Assembly: GCA_024195585.1 (NCBI GenBank)
Contig: SWBL01000391.1
Span: 1-43,052 of the forward strand
DNA from: Aureobasidium sp. EXF-3400
Lineage: Eukaryota; Ascomycota; Dothideomycetes; Dothideales; Saccotheciaceae
DNA: 43,052 bases
Direction of reading: 5' to 3'
Shown here: positions 19,677 through 31,010 of the stretch, in pieces
How positions within the stretch are numbered: position 1 is the stretch's first letter
Layout of the letters: each line of letters begins with the position of its first letter
Program-made: the position numbers and the translations under genes
The notes under the pieces: model-generated
What the model was told of the DNA's origin: nothing
The model's input: only the letters and a program-made list of their open reading frames with translations
Databases searched by the model: none

Positions 19677-21101
19677 TCAAAGCTGTGCACGAGGTCTATC
19701 GGCTATCTTCTCCCAGGCACTGTCAAAGCCAGCCGAGCGAACCCAGGTAGGTTCGGGGCCTTCGACAGAATCAATCGCCATATGGCCAAGCTGCAACCAC
19801 ATATCTCCTTTGATCCTGAAGTTCTCCTTGTCCTCATAAGGTTTGCAGATTTGTTGACCATGCGCCAATGCCCTGACCAGCTTCGAACCATGTCCATCAT
19901 CTTCAAAGTTCTTGACCCGCTCAATGATCTCGTGCCAAGGGTCGTTAGATGCAGATGTCGGTTTTTTTGGCTTGTAGTTCTCAATCTCATCAAGGAGGAG
20001 GTCCGGGCAGCCGCGTGATGCGTATAAAGCAATGTCATTGCGAACTTTCCACTCTAATAGGCGGACTTTGTTGGCATCGCTCAGCCAATCTTGTTTAAGA
20101 AAGGCAGAGAAGAAGATGGAAGAGTTGATGCAATGCATATAGAAGAAATCAAACTTGATGGCTTTGTCACGGCGTTGAGCGGCACCGCTGAAGTAGGCGG
20201 CTGCGTTTGTCATCTCTGCGGCACGCTCTTCGAGCTCTTTCGGGCTGTCGATGTGATACTGAGCGATAATGTCGACCATTGTTTGTGTCTCGGTTTTCAT
20301 TATGCCGTCACGAATGCGGTTGCCATCCACATCGGCGGCCTTGGCCAGACGCTTCTCGGCATGTGTTTGGTCCAGCAATTCGACAATGCTTTTGGAGGGT
20401 CCAGAGATGTCTTTGGACGCTTTCTCAGCACCGTCAAACAAAGGCTTCATCCAGGAGTCGTGTACAGCGGCTTGAGCAAGGCCCTCTGCAATGATGGCAG
20501 GTTGATGAAACTCGACGCCGAAGCCCAGGTGAATGATGGGGTGCAGAAAACCGGCAAACATGCGAACCAACATGTCGTCTGCTTTTTCATCTCCGGCAAA
20601 GACATACTCGTTCAAAACCTGCTGCCAACCTTTCTTGTCCATCTCGGCTTGGAAGAATCGGAGATAGTCGTTGTAGTAGCGCTCCTTGCCCAAATACTTC
20701 TTGAATTGCGAAGGATCTTCCATGCTTTGGATGATGGCTGTTTCAACAGGTTGAGGCGGTCTTTGATAGTCCACGTTGTCGTCATAGTGTTTTTGGATTT
20801 GTGAGGGTGTTGCGGCCAATGAGTAGAGGGTCAGTAGATGATGGGCAATGTGGTTGTGGAAGCCGCTATTGTTGAAGAAAATGTGGTGCTTCTCGTGGTT
20901 CTCTTGCAGGAGGTCCGAAGCTCTGGTCGCAGACTCCTGTTTGATGTCCTTGACGTAGAACTCAGGCCACTCGCCAAGCGAGAGTTGTACTTTGGATGCT
21001 GTTGCCATTGCTCGCGTAAGTCGCGTCGTCCTTGATGCCGAGGTAAAGCGGAGGCTACGTGAGGTGGACCTTGATGAGAACAAGACAGCTTGACGAAACA
21101 T
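19677..21101 (-). CDS. HypA-like / questin-oxidase-like (AflY family) oxidoreductase
   Basis: An intronless 474-residue protein of the questin-oxidase-like family (fungal HypA, AflY and MdpL relatives), some of which carry out Baeyer-Villiger-type ring cleavage of polyketides. Family hallmarks seen are HHIFFNNSGFHNHIAHHLLT near residue 75, HYDDNVDYQRP, the FAGFLHPIIHLGFGVEF block around 185-205 and the helical C-terminal half with FFYMHCINSSIFFSAFL. The N-terminal 31 residues are rich in Arg and Ser with almost no acidic residues, which fits a mitochondrial presequence; a second ATG (MATASK) at residue 32 would give the untargeted form. There is no polyketide synthase or other pathway enzyme next to it here, so a role in secondary metabolism is unproven. 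The member's substrate is unknown. Confidence 0.88.
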   Translation of the reverse strand: MFRQAVLFSSRSTSRSLRFTSASRTTRLTRAMATASKVQLSLGEWPEFYVKDIKQESATRASDLLQENHEKHHIFFNNSGFHNHIAHHLLTLYSLAATPSQIQKHYDDNVDYQRPPQPVETAIIQSMEDPSQFKKYLGKERYYNDYLRFFQAEMDKKGWQQVLNEYVFAGDEKADDMLVRMFAGFLHPIIHLGFGVEFHQPAIIAEGLAQAAVHDSWMKPLFDGAEKASKDISGPSKSIVELLDQTHAEKRLAKAADVDGNRIRDGIMKTETQTMVDIIAQYHIDSPKELEERAAEMTNAAAYFSGAAQRRDKAIKFDFFYMHCINSSIFFSAFLKQDWLSDANKVRLLEWKVRNDIALYASRGCPDLLLDEIENYKPKKPTSASNDPWHEIIERVKNFEDDGHGSKLVRALAHGQQICKPYEDKENFRIKGDMWLQLGHMAIDSVEGPEPTWVRSAGFDSAWEKIADRPRAQL

Positions 21102-22303
21102 GTGTCGGTTGAAATAACCACCAAGTTAGTCTGTTGTCTAGATACTTAACACGTATTGTTTATGTGTGATCCTGCCATGTATTTGATGACCAACAATTCG
21201 CGTTGTTCGCTCGTCCGAGTGACGACAGTGCCAAGGCGGAGCGGCTTTTGTGTGCTCCGAGGAGACACTGGCCAGAAGTCGCAGCCACCAGATTATTCGC
21301 TTGTCGGAGCAATAATCTATACTCCGCACGGTCAGAAGTCGAGCGTGTCAGGGTCGTACTGCAAACAATGCCTCAGATGCTGTTTATCTTTATTGTGACG
21401 ATAGATCGACCAATTCTGTTTCTTGTGCTAGCCAAAAATAAGCTTAAATACTATCTGTATGATGTATAAGTTCTAGGAGTATCTCGCATCGATGTGCGAG
21501 GCAGGGTACCTGAAATTGCCAAAATCGTGTCGGATTTTGAGATCTTATGTTGAGAACGTACGGTTTCTTTTCGAAGTCGCAGACGAAGAGGTAAAAAAGC
21601 TGTTTTTCGACAAAATATCACACTCGCCGTGGCCTGAGGCATGTGAGCTTTTCGCTGCGGCGATCAAACAGCCTTACTAATGTTCAGTCCCAATACCAGA
21701 ATGCTCACTTTGTTGTGAAGACCACATTGACGCCTTGGTCTGCGAAATCACTGGTTTGCAGGAGCACCCTGCTTCGGCAAGATCTCCGGCTGCCAAGGCA
21801 GCGTGCAATCATGACGCGTTTTTTCGCGTTGGTAGGCGATGGCTCTCCAGCGACAACATACTTCGCATCCATGTTTGTACTGATGACTGGCTTGGAGTTC
21901 ACGATGTAGAAAGTATACACGAAGCCGCGCATTCAAAGACATTACTCGTGAGTGGTCGCCGGCTCGCCCGCGCAGTCAATGTCATGGCGGATGCTGCAAT
22001 CTCGACGACCGATTCACGATGCTAGCTCTGTTCCACGCTTTGATGGGCTAAATCAACCGCCTAGGCACTTTCAACGAACAGGAGGTTCGCATACACTCTG
22101 ATTCTTCTCCTCCCTACTTTCCCGCTCGGTCCGAGTCATACGGAGATCCACCGATGCCTCTTGACATGCCATCTCTACATGCCAACTCCGCGTCTTCAGG
22201 AGCATGTCAGAGAATAGTGTGAGTGCAAAGAAAGATGTTATTAATCTAAAAAGAGCAGAAGCATTGTACGCTCCGAAACCCACACAAATGAAACCGAAGC
22301 GTG
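21102..22303. other. Gene-less stretch
   Basis: About 1.2 kb upstream of the HypA-like gene and downstream of the SAT4-type gene. Frames up to 96 codons overlap on both strands (21643-22025) but none is recognisable or has splice partners. Confidence 0.4.
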
Positions 22304-23626
22304 CTATACACGTTGATGGCCAATGATGCTCTTCTGGCTGTCATTGTCATCAGTCCCCATAGCGCTGACATCGATGGTCATCTTCTTCACAATCCTCGAC
22401 TCCAACTCCATATTATGATCATGAAGCGACGTCGCCTTGCTTGCAGAACTCTTGTGGCCGTAGTCGTTAGTGCGAATGTATTTTCCATTGTTGCCGTAGC
22501 CGTTGCCGTAGCCATTGATGTAGGCATTGCCACTGGCTTCCTTTCCGGTACCAAGGGTTGATCGGAAAAGCATAGGTGTGATCTTTTCGAACAGCGGACG
22601 CAGGCAGGGTGTACAGGTACAGATCATGGCTGCCGTGAGTTCTGCTTGCGACCAAATGACGACTTCGGCGAGACCCCAGGTCATGTCGCTGAAGCCAGCT
22701 TCGTAGAGGACGACGATGGAGCGCATGCGAAGGATACTGACGAGACATGAAATGGATCCTGAAGTGACATGTTAACGACTGGCAATTTCGTGAAAGAGAG
22801 ATCGATGACTTACCCATGGAGAACAGACCAGTGAGAATGACCTTTTTGCGCAGATCCGTGTTTAGACCCCAGACGATAGGAATGGGCAAGATGAGAATCA
22901 TGATATCAGAAGCGACATTCAGAGCTGCATTGGCGGTATAGAACTTCTCGGTGTTGATGCAATAATCGGCCTTGACAGTCAAAGACCAAGCAGAGGTCAA
23001 TGGACTGCATTGGAAAAGCGAAGCAAAAGCGCCTCCAGTTGAGTATGCGATCGTAAAGCCGGTTACAATCCACCAACGCTTGGTGAAATTGGCAATTGGA
23101 AAGAGGCGACGGTAGAGTAGTAGGATGGAGAGCTTGGAGAAGAACATGGTCACACTGTACATGACTGCGGCAACGACCCATCCTCGCAGCAGGGAAGGGT
23201 AGAGGTCGGCCACGGACAGATCGTAAACGTGTGTACCCGCACCCCAGGTTACTGCCTTCTCGAACAGTGCCGTCTCGCCGATCCAGCAGGCAAGGGCAAA
23301 TAATGTGCACCCTGAGTTGAATGTAAGTACTTTGAGAGATGACCAGCAGGCAGACTAGTGAGTCCAAGGCTCGGAAAACACTCACAATCATCCCACCACA
23401 GATTCTTCACGATTCTCATTCTCGTCCACATGCGCATTGCGACAACACTGCAAACGATGACCATGCAGATGATGTCACATGTGGTAATCATGTGTCCTCT
23501 GGTCGTAGGGTTCTCAAGGTTGGAAACCACTCCTGTTGGAGGCACGCCGGCAGGGATTTTGTTCAACGGATAGCCTTGGGCGACCAGCGCCATGATCATG
23601 TCGACCTGTTCCTGGGTTGCGGACAT
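22304..23626 (-). CDS. SAT4/PTH11-type seven-helix integral membrane protein (fungal rhodopsin-like domain)
   Basis: Exons are 23386-23626, 22814-23311 and 22304-22758, with introns of 74 nt (GTGAGT, CTCAG) and 55 nt (GTAAGT, TTCAG); coding length is 1194 nt, 397 residues. The protein has about seven hydrophobic helices and the family's landmarks: an N-terminal outside segment, the first cytosolic loop ending LWWDDW, an EKAVTWGAGTHVYDL segment, the helix-3 region WVVAAVMYSVTMFFSKLSIL with LLYRRLFP after it, the VASDIMILILPIPIVW helix, and the last helix region WGLAEVVIWSQAELTAAMIC. The C-terminal tail is cytosolic and contains a Tyr/Gly/Asn repeat (GNAYINGYGNGYGN). Members are plasma-membrane proteins, some of them surface-sensing receptors, most uncharacterised. 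The start at 23626 is the first ATG of the frame with a normal N-terminus. Confidence 0.92.
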
Positions 23627-26600
23627 CTTGGTGGAGGGTCGTATGTGGAGGTTGGAGAAGGTCGATGCAGCAGGTCCGGGGATGCGATAAATATCTAGCA
23701 AACAGCAAGACGAAGATGAAACCCAACGGCGAATGTCCCAGCCAAAGAACAACGCAACCAGAAGACTTGAGATTCAGAGGATTATGCTTTTCGAGATTGA
23801 ATCCTACACCTTCGGAGACATCCCGTGTTGAGGCTAGGAACCCGCAATGGTTATATTGCTCTGGCCAAGGACATGTATGAGGCCAAGCATGGCTGGCTCC
23901 CTGAAAGTTAAGTGGCCGAACTTGAGGAGCGTACGTCGCACACGATTCATGGACAAGATTTCCAGTATAGTATCTGCCAAGAGTTCAAATTAGAGTTGGC
24001 GCCCGGCGAGATACACGGAAGATCCACAGCGGTCTCTGAGAATCTTGAAACGTCGACGTTGGAGTATTATTGAGTCTATCATGCATCCACGTTTGTCTGC
24101 CGGTTAATGTTGATTGTTTCCATTCTAAGACTGACTTATGACTCGTTTGTCTGGCTGAGGATGTAAGTACGATCTCGTGAACTCACAAGATTTGTAGCCG
24201 GGGGGCGTGTCGGGAGTTTCTGTGTCGTGTCGACATTTCTCTGTCAGTAAGATGATCATCATGGAGACGAGGCCGACTACCATGGGTTCGTCTCAAAGAT
24301 AGATCTTCGGCAGCCCATGACCATATGCGCGGTACATTTGAACTGCCTAGAGCGTGAGAGTTGCAAGAACGATCAACATTGCTGTCTGAATGGAGAGCAG
24401 AGACATGCACTAGCAATCAACCTTAGAGATATCATGACGACCGAGATACTGGTCCATCTGGACCTGGGTTTGGTCAACGATATTATGAGACCTTGCGCCG
24501 TTGTCAAGACCTTCTCGAGACAATGATAAACCAGATACACCAGCGACGCGGGGGTTGTAGCATAAGAGAAGCCTCACAATGACCGTACGGAGCAGGTGTC
24601 ATTCTCGTGCTCGGAGGGATGTGGAGATGTGTAGATGAACGTCCCGATCATTTGTGGTTGACGAGCTGTTGCGTTATCCTCGGCCAGGCCGGTCGCCATA
24701 TGTCTCTGACCATGTCGATGTGGGCCGCTCTCCACACAGCACGAGATTCGATCGTCAGGGTAGCAGCGTTGTGTATTTTCGAGTGGTACTCGCTAGTCAT
24801 CTCGAGTTGTTCACACCTTCAATACAGCGGGTTGAGCAGGAGAAAGATGGTCGAGAGATACACCAACGTTTCGAACAGCCTCAGTCTCAGCGTCTCGAGG
24901 GCAAACGGCCGACTCGACCGCACTCGTCCGGAGTCTCCTGCCGACGGATAAATGAGCTTGAGTAGCTGCGCCGACCCATAAACACAACATCTCAGCACGA
25001 CTCCGCGAAGGACTTCGGGCCGCAGAGAACGATTGGCCGGTAACAGACGGTTGCCGGTGATGCAGTGGAAGCTCAGACGAGCTTGTCCATGGGATGAGCG
25101 ACGCACCGAGGCAAAGAAGGTTCAAGGCGCCGGCAGGAAAGTCTCGCGAGTCGTCAAGTTGTCAACTCGTGGCGAGCTTGGCACGAAGGAAGAGGAGGTG
25201 CTAAGGTCGCATATGATGCCGACACAAGATCTTGGATGTTGACTACGAGTACGGAGTCTCCGTACAGTCGACTACCCTGTGTGTGGACTGCTTTTGATGA
25301 GGGGTGCGCTGGTCTGTGCGCCAGCACGGCCGAAAACATTATTTCTGTCAAGACCCTTCTGACTCTCAGCAACCTCCAAAGGCATCAAAGACATTGCGCA
25401 ACTCGACCGTCGGCTTCTGGTGTACGTCAGATCTGCTCGCGACAATTCAACGTGTCAAAACACGCGATGTGGCCGCAGCCCCCCTGAATGGACAGCGCGG
25501 CGCCCCAGCGATTTTCAGAATCCCCGAGATTCTGCGGAACGGAGATCAGAGAGTCCAACCAACAATACTGTTGTTGTAGAAGACGTCTTCGCCTTACCAG
25601 CTGTTCTCTCGTAAGAACTCGGCCTAGGGTTGTGTTCACGGAGTACAGCGCGACCTACAGGCTAAGAATGTTAAAACAACTGCTTCGCAACAAAACTTAG
25701 TATCTGCTTCATGCAAAACTTGCGCTGGATATTTCGACAATCCCTCTGTCTCAGGAGCTCTGGAGTGGCTAATCAACTGCACGTTGCATCAACTGCTTTG
25801 TGCTAGTTAAGCTCCCATGATATCTCAGCACGAGCTACCAGGTTGCTCGAGTGACAGGTAAACTCTTCGGGGGAACAAACCGAAGTAACCTTGCTCGATT
25901 ACTGTAGTTTACCTGCATACAGAGAATTCGTTTGCGCCGAAGCGTGACAAACGATTGCGGTATATTCAATCCATCGTCGCCTAGAGTCGCCCACCCCTCG
26001 TACTCGGCCTCAATGCCATCTGCATTGTTGACCATCAAAACCCGCAAAGCTTTCTCATGGGGATCCGCTGACAGAATACGGAGTATATGTAGAGCTCAAC
26101 AGCCACACTAACTACTACCGACCCGACTGGCTGGGACACCAATGCTGACATGATCCTTGCTGAACGATGAAGATGAAACACTACCTTGCGGAAGGATCGG
26201 AGAGGAACATCATTGAACCCTCGTTGATTGCATGTTGGTGATCATTTGCACGCCCGGAAAAAGAAGATCTCAGAATGTCTCCAACAGTACGAACGACTAC
26301 GCAGTCTTTCTTGGACGACTGCTTGGCTTGACAAATTGACATTCGGCATCTGAGGTATGCGACAGTTGCGTTGAGACCAAAGCTTCTGTGCATGGCAGCT
26401 TTCTGGATCACGCGAGTGATCTTCATCAGAGGCAGGGCAAAATGGGCCCGAGCTTCACTATAACTAACTTCACAGCCGTCGGCAACACTCTTTGCTCGAG
26501 TAGGACCCGAACGTCCCTGCTTCTGTGATGAGTTGCGCAGTACCACCAACTTACCCGTTAGTATGAGCTTGGTCGATGCCGGCTTGCTTCATACGTTTCC

Positions 26601-26962
26601 AGGCTTGCCGAGCTACGCTGTCACTCCACACGAACTTTTCTGGCGAATTTACTCATTTCTTCAACAACACGTCTAGATTGATCACCCAGCTTTGTCCCCT
26701 TCTGGCCCACATCGCTAATATGCTTCAGCCGCTCTTGTTTACGAGCTTGCGATCAGCGCACTCGGCTCGAGTTTTGCCGGCGGGAGATCAATATCATATT
26801 GCAGACGTCGAGAATGCAATACCAATGGTGTTAGCAAACATGCCCAAGCTGGTCGATGAATTTCCGGTTACGACTGTACAGTACACCTCACAACAGTCAT
26901 CACAAAGCTCTTGCATCTAGAGTCTGGAACATTATTCAACTCTCAAGGACGGGAACGGTCCA
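23627..26962. other. Longest gene-less stretch in the window (3.3 kb)
   Basis: No frame over 125 codons, no coherent splice chain, no transposase-like or reverse-transcriptase-like sequence, no terminal repeats and no AT-rich collapse. Frames at 24607-24951 (+), 26181-26549 (-) and 26576-26920 (+) were inspected and not recognised. The right end is the 3' side of the lyase gene. Confidence 0.4.
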
Positions 26963-28285
26963 TTAGTAATCTACCGCGAAGACCTGGTACCTTCTCTCCA
27001 GGATCACAAGTTTAGCAAGCAGATCTATCACTAACTTGCCATTACTTTCATCCAGGGCTAGTAAAGGTCTTCTGGGACATCTGCCGTATCCGTGCATATA
27101 CCCCAGCACGTGCTCTTCGACAAAGTCAGCATAACTTCCTTTATCTTGAACAAGGTACTTACTTAGTCCTCTAACTCCTAACGGCATCACGACCGCATCA
27201 ACCTCACTTAATACGTCCAGCACTTCTCGAAGCTCTTCATCCTGTTCGACAGACCGATCCTCTATGCAACAAAGATCCCAAAGTCGGATCGTAGAGGAGG
27301 GGGCGATGTTGGAAATACCACTAACAGTGCCGTGTCCGCCAAGCTCCTTCCACGAAGGTAGATCGTGCATCACTCCGTCCAAGATCAAGAAGTCAGGTTT
27401 CATACCGTTCTCACACAGGGACAAGGCCCGAGTAAGCTTATCCATGCGTCCGGGACATCTGATGACTGTCAGCTCGGCCCTTTTCATCGCCTGAGGGCAA
27501 GTGTCTCACGTCAATTTTAGTCCGCAAAGATTCGGGGAATTTTCCATGATTGTCTTTATGGACGATATGGAAAGGTCTTGGCCCGCAGAATTTGCTGGAA
27601 AGTTGTACAGAAGAAGAGGAATCTGGCTCAGTCAGCTAAAAAGCGAAGTCAGGATAAAAATGTACTTGCCGGTGACATTTTGCAGATGTCGATGTAGTAC
27701 TGCTCAATCTGCGACGAGTCTTGTTGCAAAGTAGCTGCATAATATGCCGGCGGAATGACCATTCCTACAGTCCTGTCCTTCCTTTAGCGACCTGCCACCA
27801 GAGAATCAGCTAATGCACTTACGCTCCTGCGCTTGCGGCATCTTGAGCTAATCGGATGGTCTCTCGCGTGCTTGAACCTCCCACACCCGCAACGATTGGC
27901 ACAGACTCGAAACCTTGCTTGTCAAGGGTATGTCGTGTACACCGGATGAGTGTTATTCTCTCATCACGACTCAGGTGGACCGCTTCGCCTAAGGAGCCTG
28001 CGCATATGGGAACTGTCTGATGTTAGATGGTTGCTATCATCGGTATCGTTTGACTCGTACAGGCCCCTTTGCTCACAACGTCTATATCATTAGCGCGTGT
28101 GTTGGCAGACTCCAAGATCAGCTGCACTCACGGACGAGATGCTTCTCATATTCTTCTAAGTTCAACTCTTCATCCTCGTTGAAAAAGGTCGGCAACGGCG
28201 TGTATACTCCGGGTCTGAGGTGACGAGCTGACGAATGTTCTTTCGCAGGCAGCATCTCAGGCAAGCCTTTTCTGGGTTCTGACAT
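26963..28285 (-). CDS. Dihydrodipicolinate-synthase-family lyase (class I aldolase)
   Basis: A DapA-family TIM-barrel enzyme that cleaves or forms C-C bonds next to a 2-oxo acid through a Schiff base. Exons run 28132-28285, 28061-28081, 27823-28012, 27670-27772, 27510-27622 and 26963-27458; total 1077 nt, 358 residues. It opens with PGVYTPLPTFFNEDEELN, then AGSLGEAVHLSRDER (substrate carboxylate binding), VAGVGGSSTRETIRLA, the catalytic Tyr162 in LLLYNFP and the Schiff-base Lys192 in GLKLT. Intron 4 (27623-27669) begins GCAAGT rather than GT. Exon 2 is only 21 nt and its edges are less certain; without it about seven residues are missing from a well-conserved helix. The C-terminal 160 residues follow the family but are less conserved. 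It shares a short promoter with the permease gene. Fungal relatives include 2-keto-3-deoxy-L-galactonate and 4-hydroxy-2-oxoglutarate aldolases, so it is not likely to be a lysine-biosynthesis enzyme. Confidence 0.88.
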
Positions 28286-28578
28286 TTGCACAGGGAAGCG
28301 GTTACCGTTCCGTTTGTTTCCAGGCAAGAGAGATGTGCTTGCAGGTCGATAGGCCAGCGGCAAAGTTGCCGGCGAAGCCGCGTGTTATCGGCAGCTCCAG
28401 ATTCCTTATCGCAAAGTGTTCAAACTTTGGCCTGCAAGATAGGCCGTCGTGCCGCATTGATACACACTTCATAAGGCATGATGCACTGATTGAGATATGC
28501 TGACAAGTCATATAATGTCAATGAGAAGGACAGGATGTGCAATCTACTTTGTGCAGCTCATCAATACGAACATCCATC
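28286..28578. promoter_or_regulatory. Shared divergent promoter of the lyase and permease genes, with GATA sites
   Basis: Start codons are 293 bp apart and point away from each other. Four HGATAR-type sites occur: CGATAG at 28347-28352, TTATCG (reverse) at 28385-28390 and 28406-28411, and AGATAG at 28437-28442. About 0.9 is expected by chance at equal base frequencies. GATA factors such as AreA activate nitrogen-catabolic genes in filamentous fungi, so nitrogen control is a reasonable inference. Confidence 0.5.
28358..28371. promoter_or_regulatory. CGG-N8-CCG inverted repeat, candidate Zn2Cys6 operator
   Basis: A perfect inverted repeat with six-base arms (CGGCAA / TTGCCG) around AG. It sits about 73-86 bp upstream of the lyase ATG and is followed by a CGG-N5-CCG at 28370-28380. 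Facing CGG triplets are the usual target of Zn2Cys6 dimers, and a gene for such a protein lies 5 kb away. Binding is inferred only. Confidence 0.4.
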
Positions 28579-30559
28579 ATGAATCGCAACTTGACAGATG
28601 ATGTAAGTATCTAGTATAGGACAGAGCTGTAATGATGCTTACTGAAGAAAGCAGAAATACCAGGCAGACGTCACCGGCGAATCTCTGTCGTTTGACCATG
28701 ACTCTGGAACGGTCAGTGATATGAATGCTGGGTCTGAGAACAAAAGCGGTTTGCAGCGAAGACTCAAGCCTCGTCATCTGTAAGAACCAACTCAACAGCA
28801 AGCGTAGTCACGATGTGCTGATGAATCGGATACAGTCAGATGATCGCCATCGGTGGTGTTATTGTGAGTGTGCTTGTGATAGAAGCACTGAACATCACTA
28901 ACATGTGTAGGGTACTGGACTATTCCTTGGAACTGGCTCTGATCTGGCTCATGGTGGCCCAGCAGGCCTCCTGATCGGCTATTGTGTCATGGCGTCCCTG
29001 CTGTTCTCAGTCATGGTCGCTCTGGGTGAGATGATACCCCATCTCCCCATTGCTGGTGGACAATTTGCATTGGCAAGCCGCTTTGTGTCACCTGCTGTTG
29101 GATTCGGTATGGGCTGGCTCTATTGGTACAACTATATCGTCGTTCTCCCGGCAGAGCTCTCGGCCTCTGCTGTCCTTGTATCTTACTGGACGCCAGCGGG
29201 CAAGGCTGACTCTACCTGCACTACCGGTATCTGCAACAACAGTCTTTGGATCGCCATCTTCCTCATCGTGGTAATCGCCATCAACTTTGGTGGTACAAGA
29301 GTGTTTGGTGAAATTGAGTTCTGGTTCTGTTCAATCAAGGTCCTCACAATCATTGGACTGATCATCACTGGCATTATCATTACTTCTGGTGGCGGTCCTG
29401 ATGGTACACCAATCGGATTTCGCTACTGGAACCAGAGTGGTGGATTTGTTCAATATCAAGACATACCAGGAGCCAAAGGACGATTCCTAGGCTTTTTCAG
29501 TGTTCTCATCAATGCTGCTTTCGCATTCATTGGCACAGAGATCACTGCGATCACGGCTGCCGAATGCGCCAACCCGAAACGCGCTGTACCGACAGCCATC
29601 AAAAGCGTCTGGATCCGACTGGTATTGTTCTATCTATGCAGCGCATTTATCATAGGTCTCCTCGTCTCGCCTTCCGATCCTGATCTCAACCTTGGCACCG
29701 GCGCAGCAAAGAGTCCTTTCGTTCTTGCCATGAAGAATGCTGGCATTTCTGTGCTTCCGTCGGTTGTGAACGCTGCTCTATTGACAAGTGCCTGGTCCGC
29801 GGGATGCGCCGATCTCTTTGTATCGTCTCGAGCTTTGTACGGGCTTGCTTCAAGAGGCCAAGCTCCTGCGATCTTCCGCAGAGTTCGTAAGGATGGTCTG
29901 CCTTGGGTTTGCGTGTTATGCGGCAGCATGTTTGCTTTGATCTCTTTCATGGCTGGTGCAAGTGGTAAAGCTGGGACTGTGTTCGGATATTGTGTGTTCA
30001 TCCCCTGTCCATCCAAATCGCGGCGCCATCACTAACTCCTTATAGTCTCAAACATGACGGCCATCTGTGGCATGATCTCGTGGGCATGCATCTTGTGGAC
30101 AAGTATCCGCTGGCAGAAGGGTCTCAAAGCCCAAGGTATCGATCGCGACACATTGCCCTACAAAGCTCCTTTCCAACCTTATCTCTCATACTGTACGTCT
30201 GGAACAATCGCATGTTCTTATAAATTCTATCTGCTGATGTTGAGCGTAGATGGCCTCACCGTCAGTATTCTAGTCATGATATTTGGTGGCTTTACAGCTT
30301 TCAGTACGTTCTGAGATTGACAATTGGAGGTCAAGAAACTAACTTCAAGCTCACAGTGCCCCATTTTAAGGCATCGTCCTTCGTCACAACTTACTTCCCA
30401 ATTCCGTTCTTCCTGGTGTTGTCGATCGGCTACGCTATCTATGCCAAGTCAGATTTGGTCAAATACGAGGAGATGGACTTTTCCACTGGAACCTCAGCAG
30501 ACATCCCCAATGAACCTCCTGCTCCTGGATTCTGGGGCAAGGTAGCAGAGTACATCTGA
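28579..30559 (+). CDS. Amino-acid permease (APC superfamily, YAT-type)
   Basis: A plasma-membrane proton-coupled amino-acid importer. Seven exons (28579-28602, 28655-28779, 28836-28863, 28911-29991, 30046-30192, 30250-30303, 30357-30559) sum to 1662 nt, 553 residues; all introns are 47-57 nt with CTAAC- or CTGAT-type branch sites. The first exon encodes only eight residues. After a hydrophilic N-terminus comes the family signature RHLQMIAIGGVIGTGLFLGTG, spliced from exons 2-4, then about twelve hydrophobic helices, including the conserved GTEITAITAAECANPKRAVP segment after helix 5. The loop WQKGLKAQGIDRDTLPYKAP and PFQPY between helices 9 and 10 is typical. It is divergent from the lyase gene and upstream of the amidohydrolase on the same strand, which suggests that it brings in the cluster's substrate. 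Confidence 0.95.
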
Positions 30560-31010
30560 GGGCAAACTTGGTTTTTAGGCAACGCCAATAGACAGATTAG
30601 TGAGAGATCACCAGGGGGCATCAAACATATTATGGTAATGACTTGCTCAGGTTCATCAATAGATTTCATTGTCTGTTCTCGATATACAACTGACGACTCT
30701 ATCGACCGGTGCGATTCTGCTCAACTCCAATGACAACCATAGCATCTGAAATATTCCTTCGTGTTAACTGCCTTTCTACTGTGTCCCTATGTGGTCACAT
30801 CCTAAGGTCTGATCTCCATTGGCGGGCAAAGTCCGGCGGCTTGCCCGACTTCGCCGAATCGGGTAGGTGGCAGATACCAAGCTTATCGGTATCTTCGGCT
30901 ATCAGCCGACAACAGCGCTCATCTGTTTTACTAATGATAGATCAGTCACAATGATTTTCCATTTTGGAGTCTTTTGAACTTGTTGTGCTTGAATTACTGA
31001 GGTTCGGCGC
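30560..31010. promoter_or_regulatory. Intergenic promoter region of the amidohydrolase gene, with GATA sites
   Basis: About 450 bp. HGATAR sites in either orientation lie around 30882-30888, at 30899-30904 and at 30935-30940. GC-rich CGG/CCG triplets are crowded between 30830 and 30910, in contrast to the flanking sequence. No gene is present. Confidence 0.45.
30896..30908. promoter_or_regulatory. CGG-N7-CCG inverted repeat, candidate Zn2Cys6 operator
   Basis: CGGCTATCAGCCG, a perfect inverted repeat with five-base arms and a three-base centre, about 105 bp upstream of the amidohydrolase ATG. It overlaps one of the GATA sites. It resembles the repeat in the lyase/permease promoter, but the spacing differs by one base. 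Confidence 0.4.

Noticed and set aside
21643..22025. Overlapping frames of 75-96 codons on both strands
   Set aside because: No homology recognised, no splice chain and mutually exclusive frames.
26181..26920. Two frames of 114-122 codons left of the lyase gene
   Set aside because: Unrecognised, on opposite strands, without splice partners.
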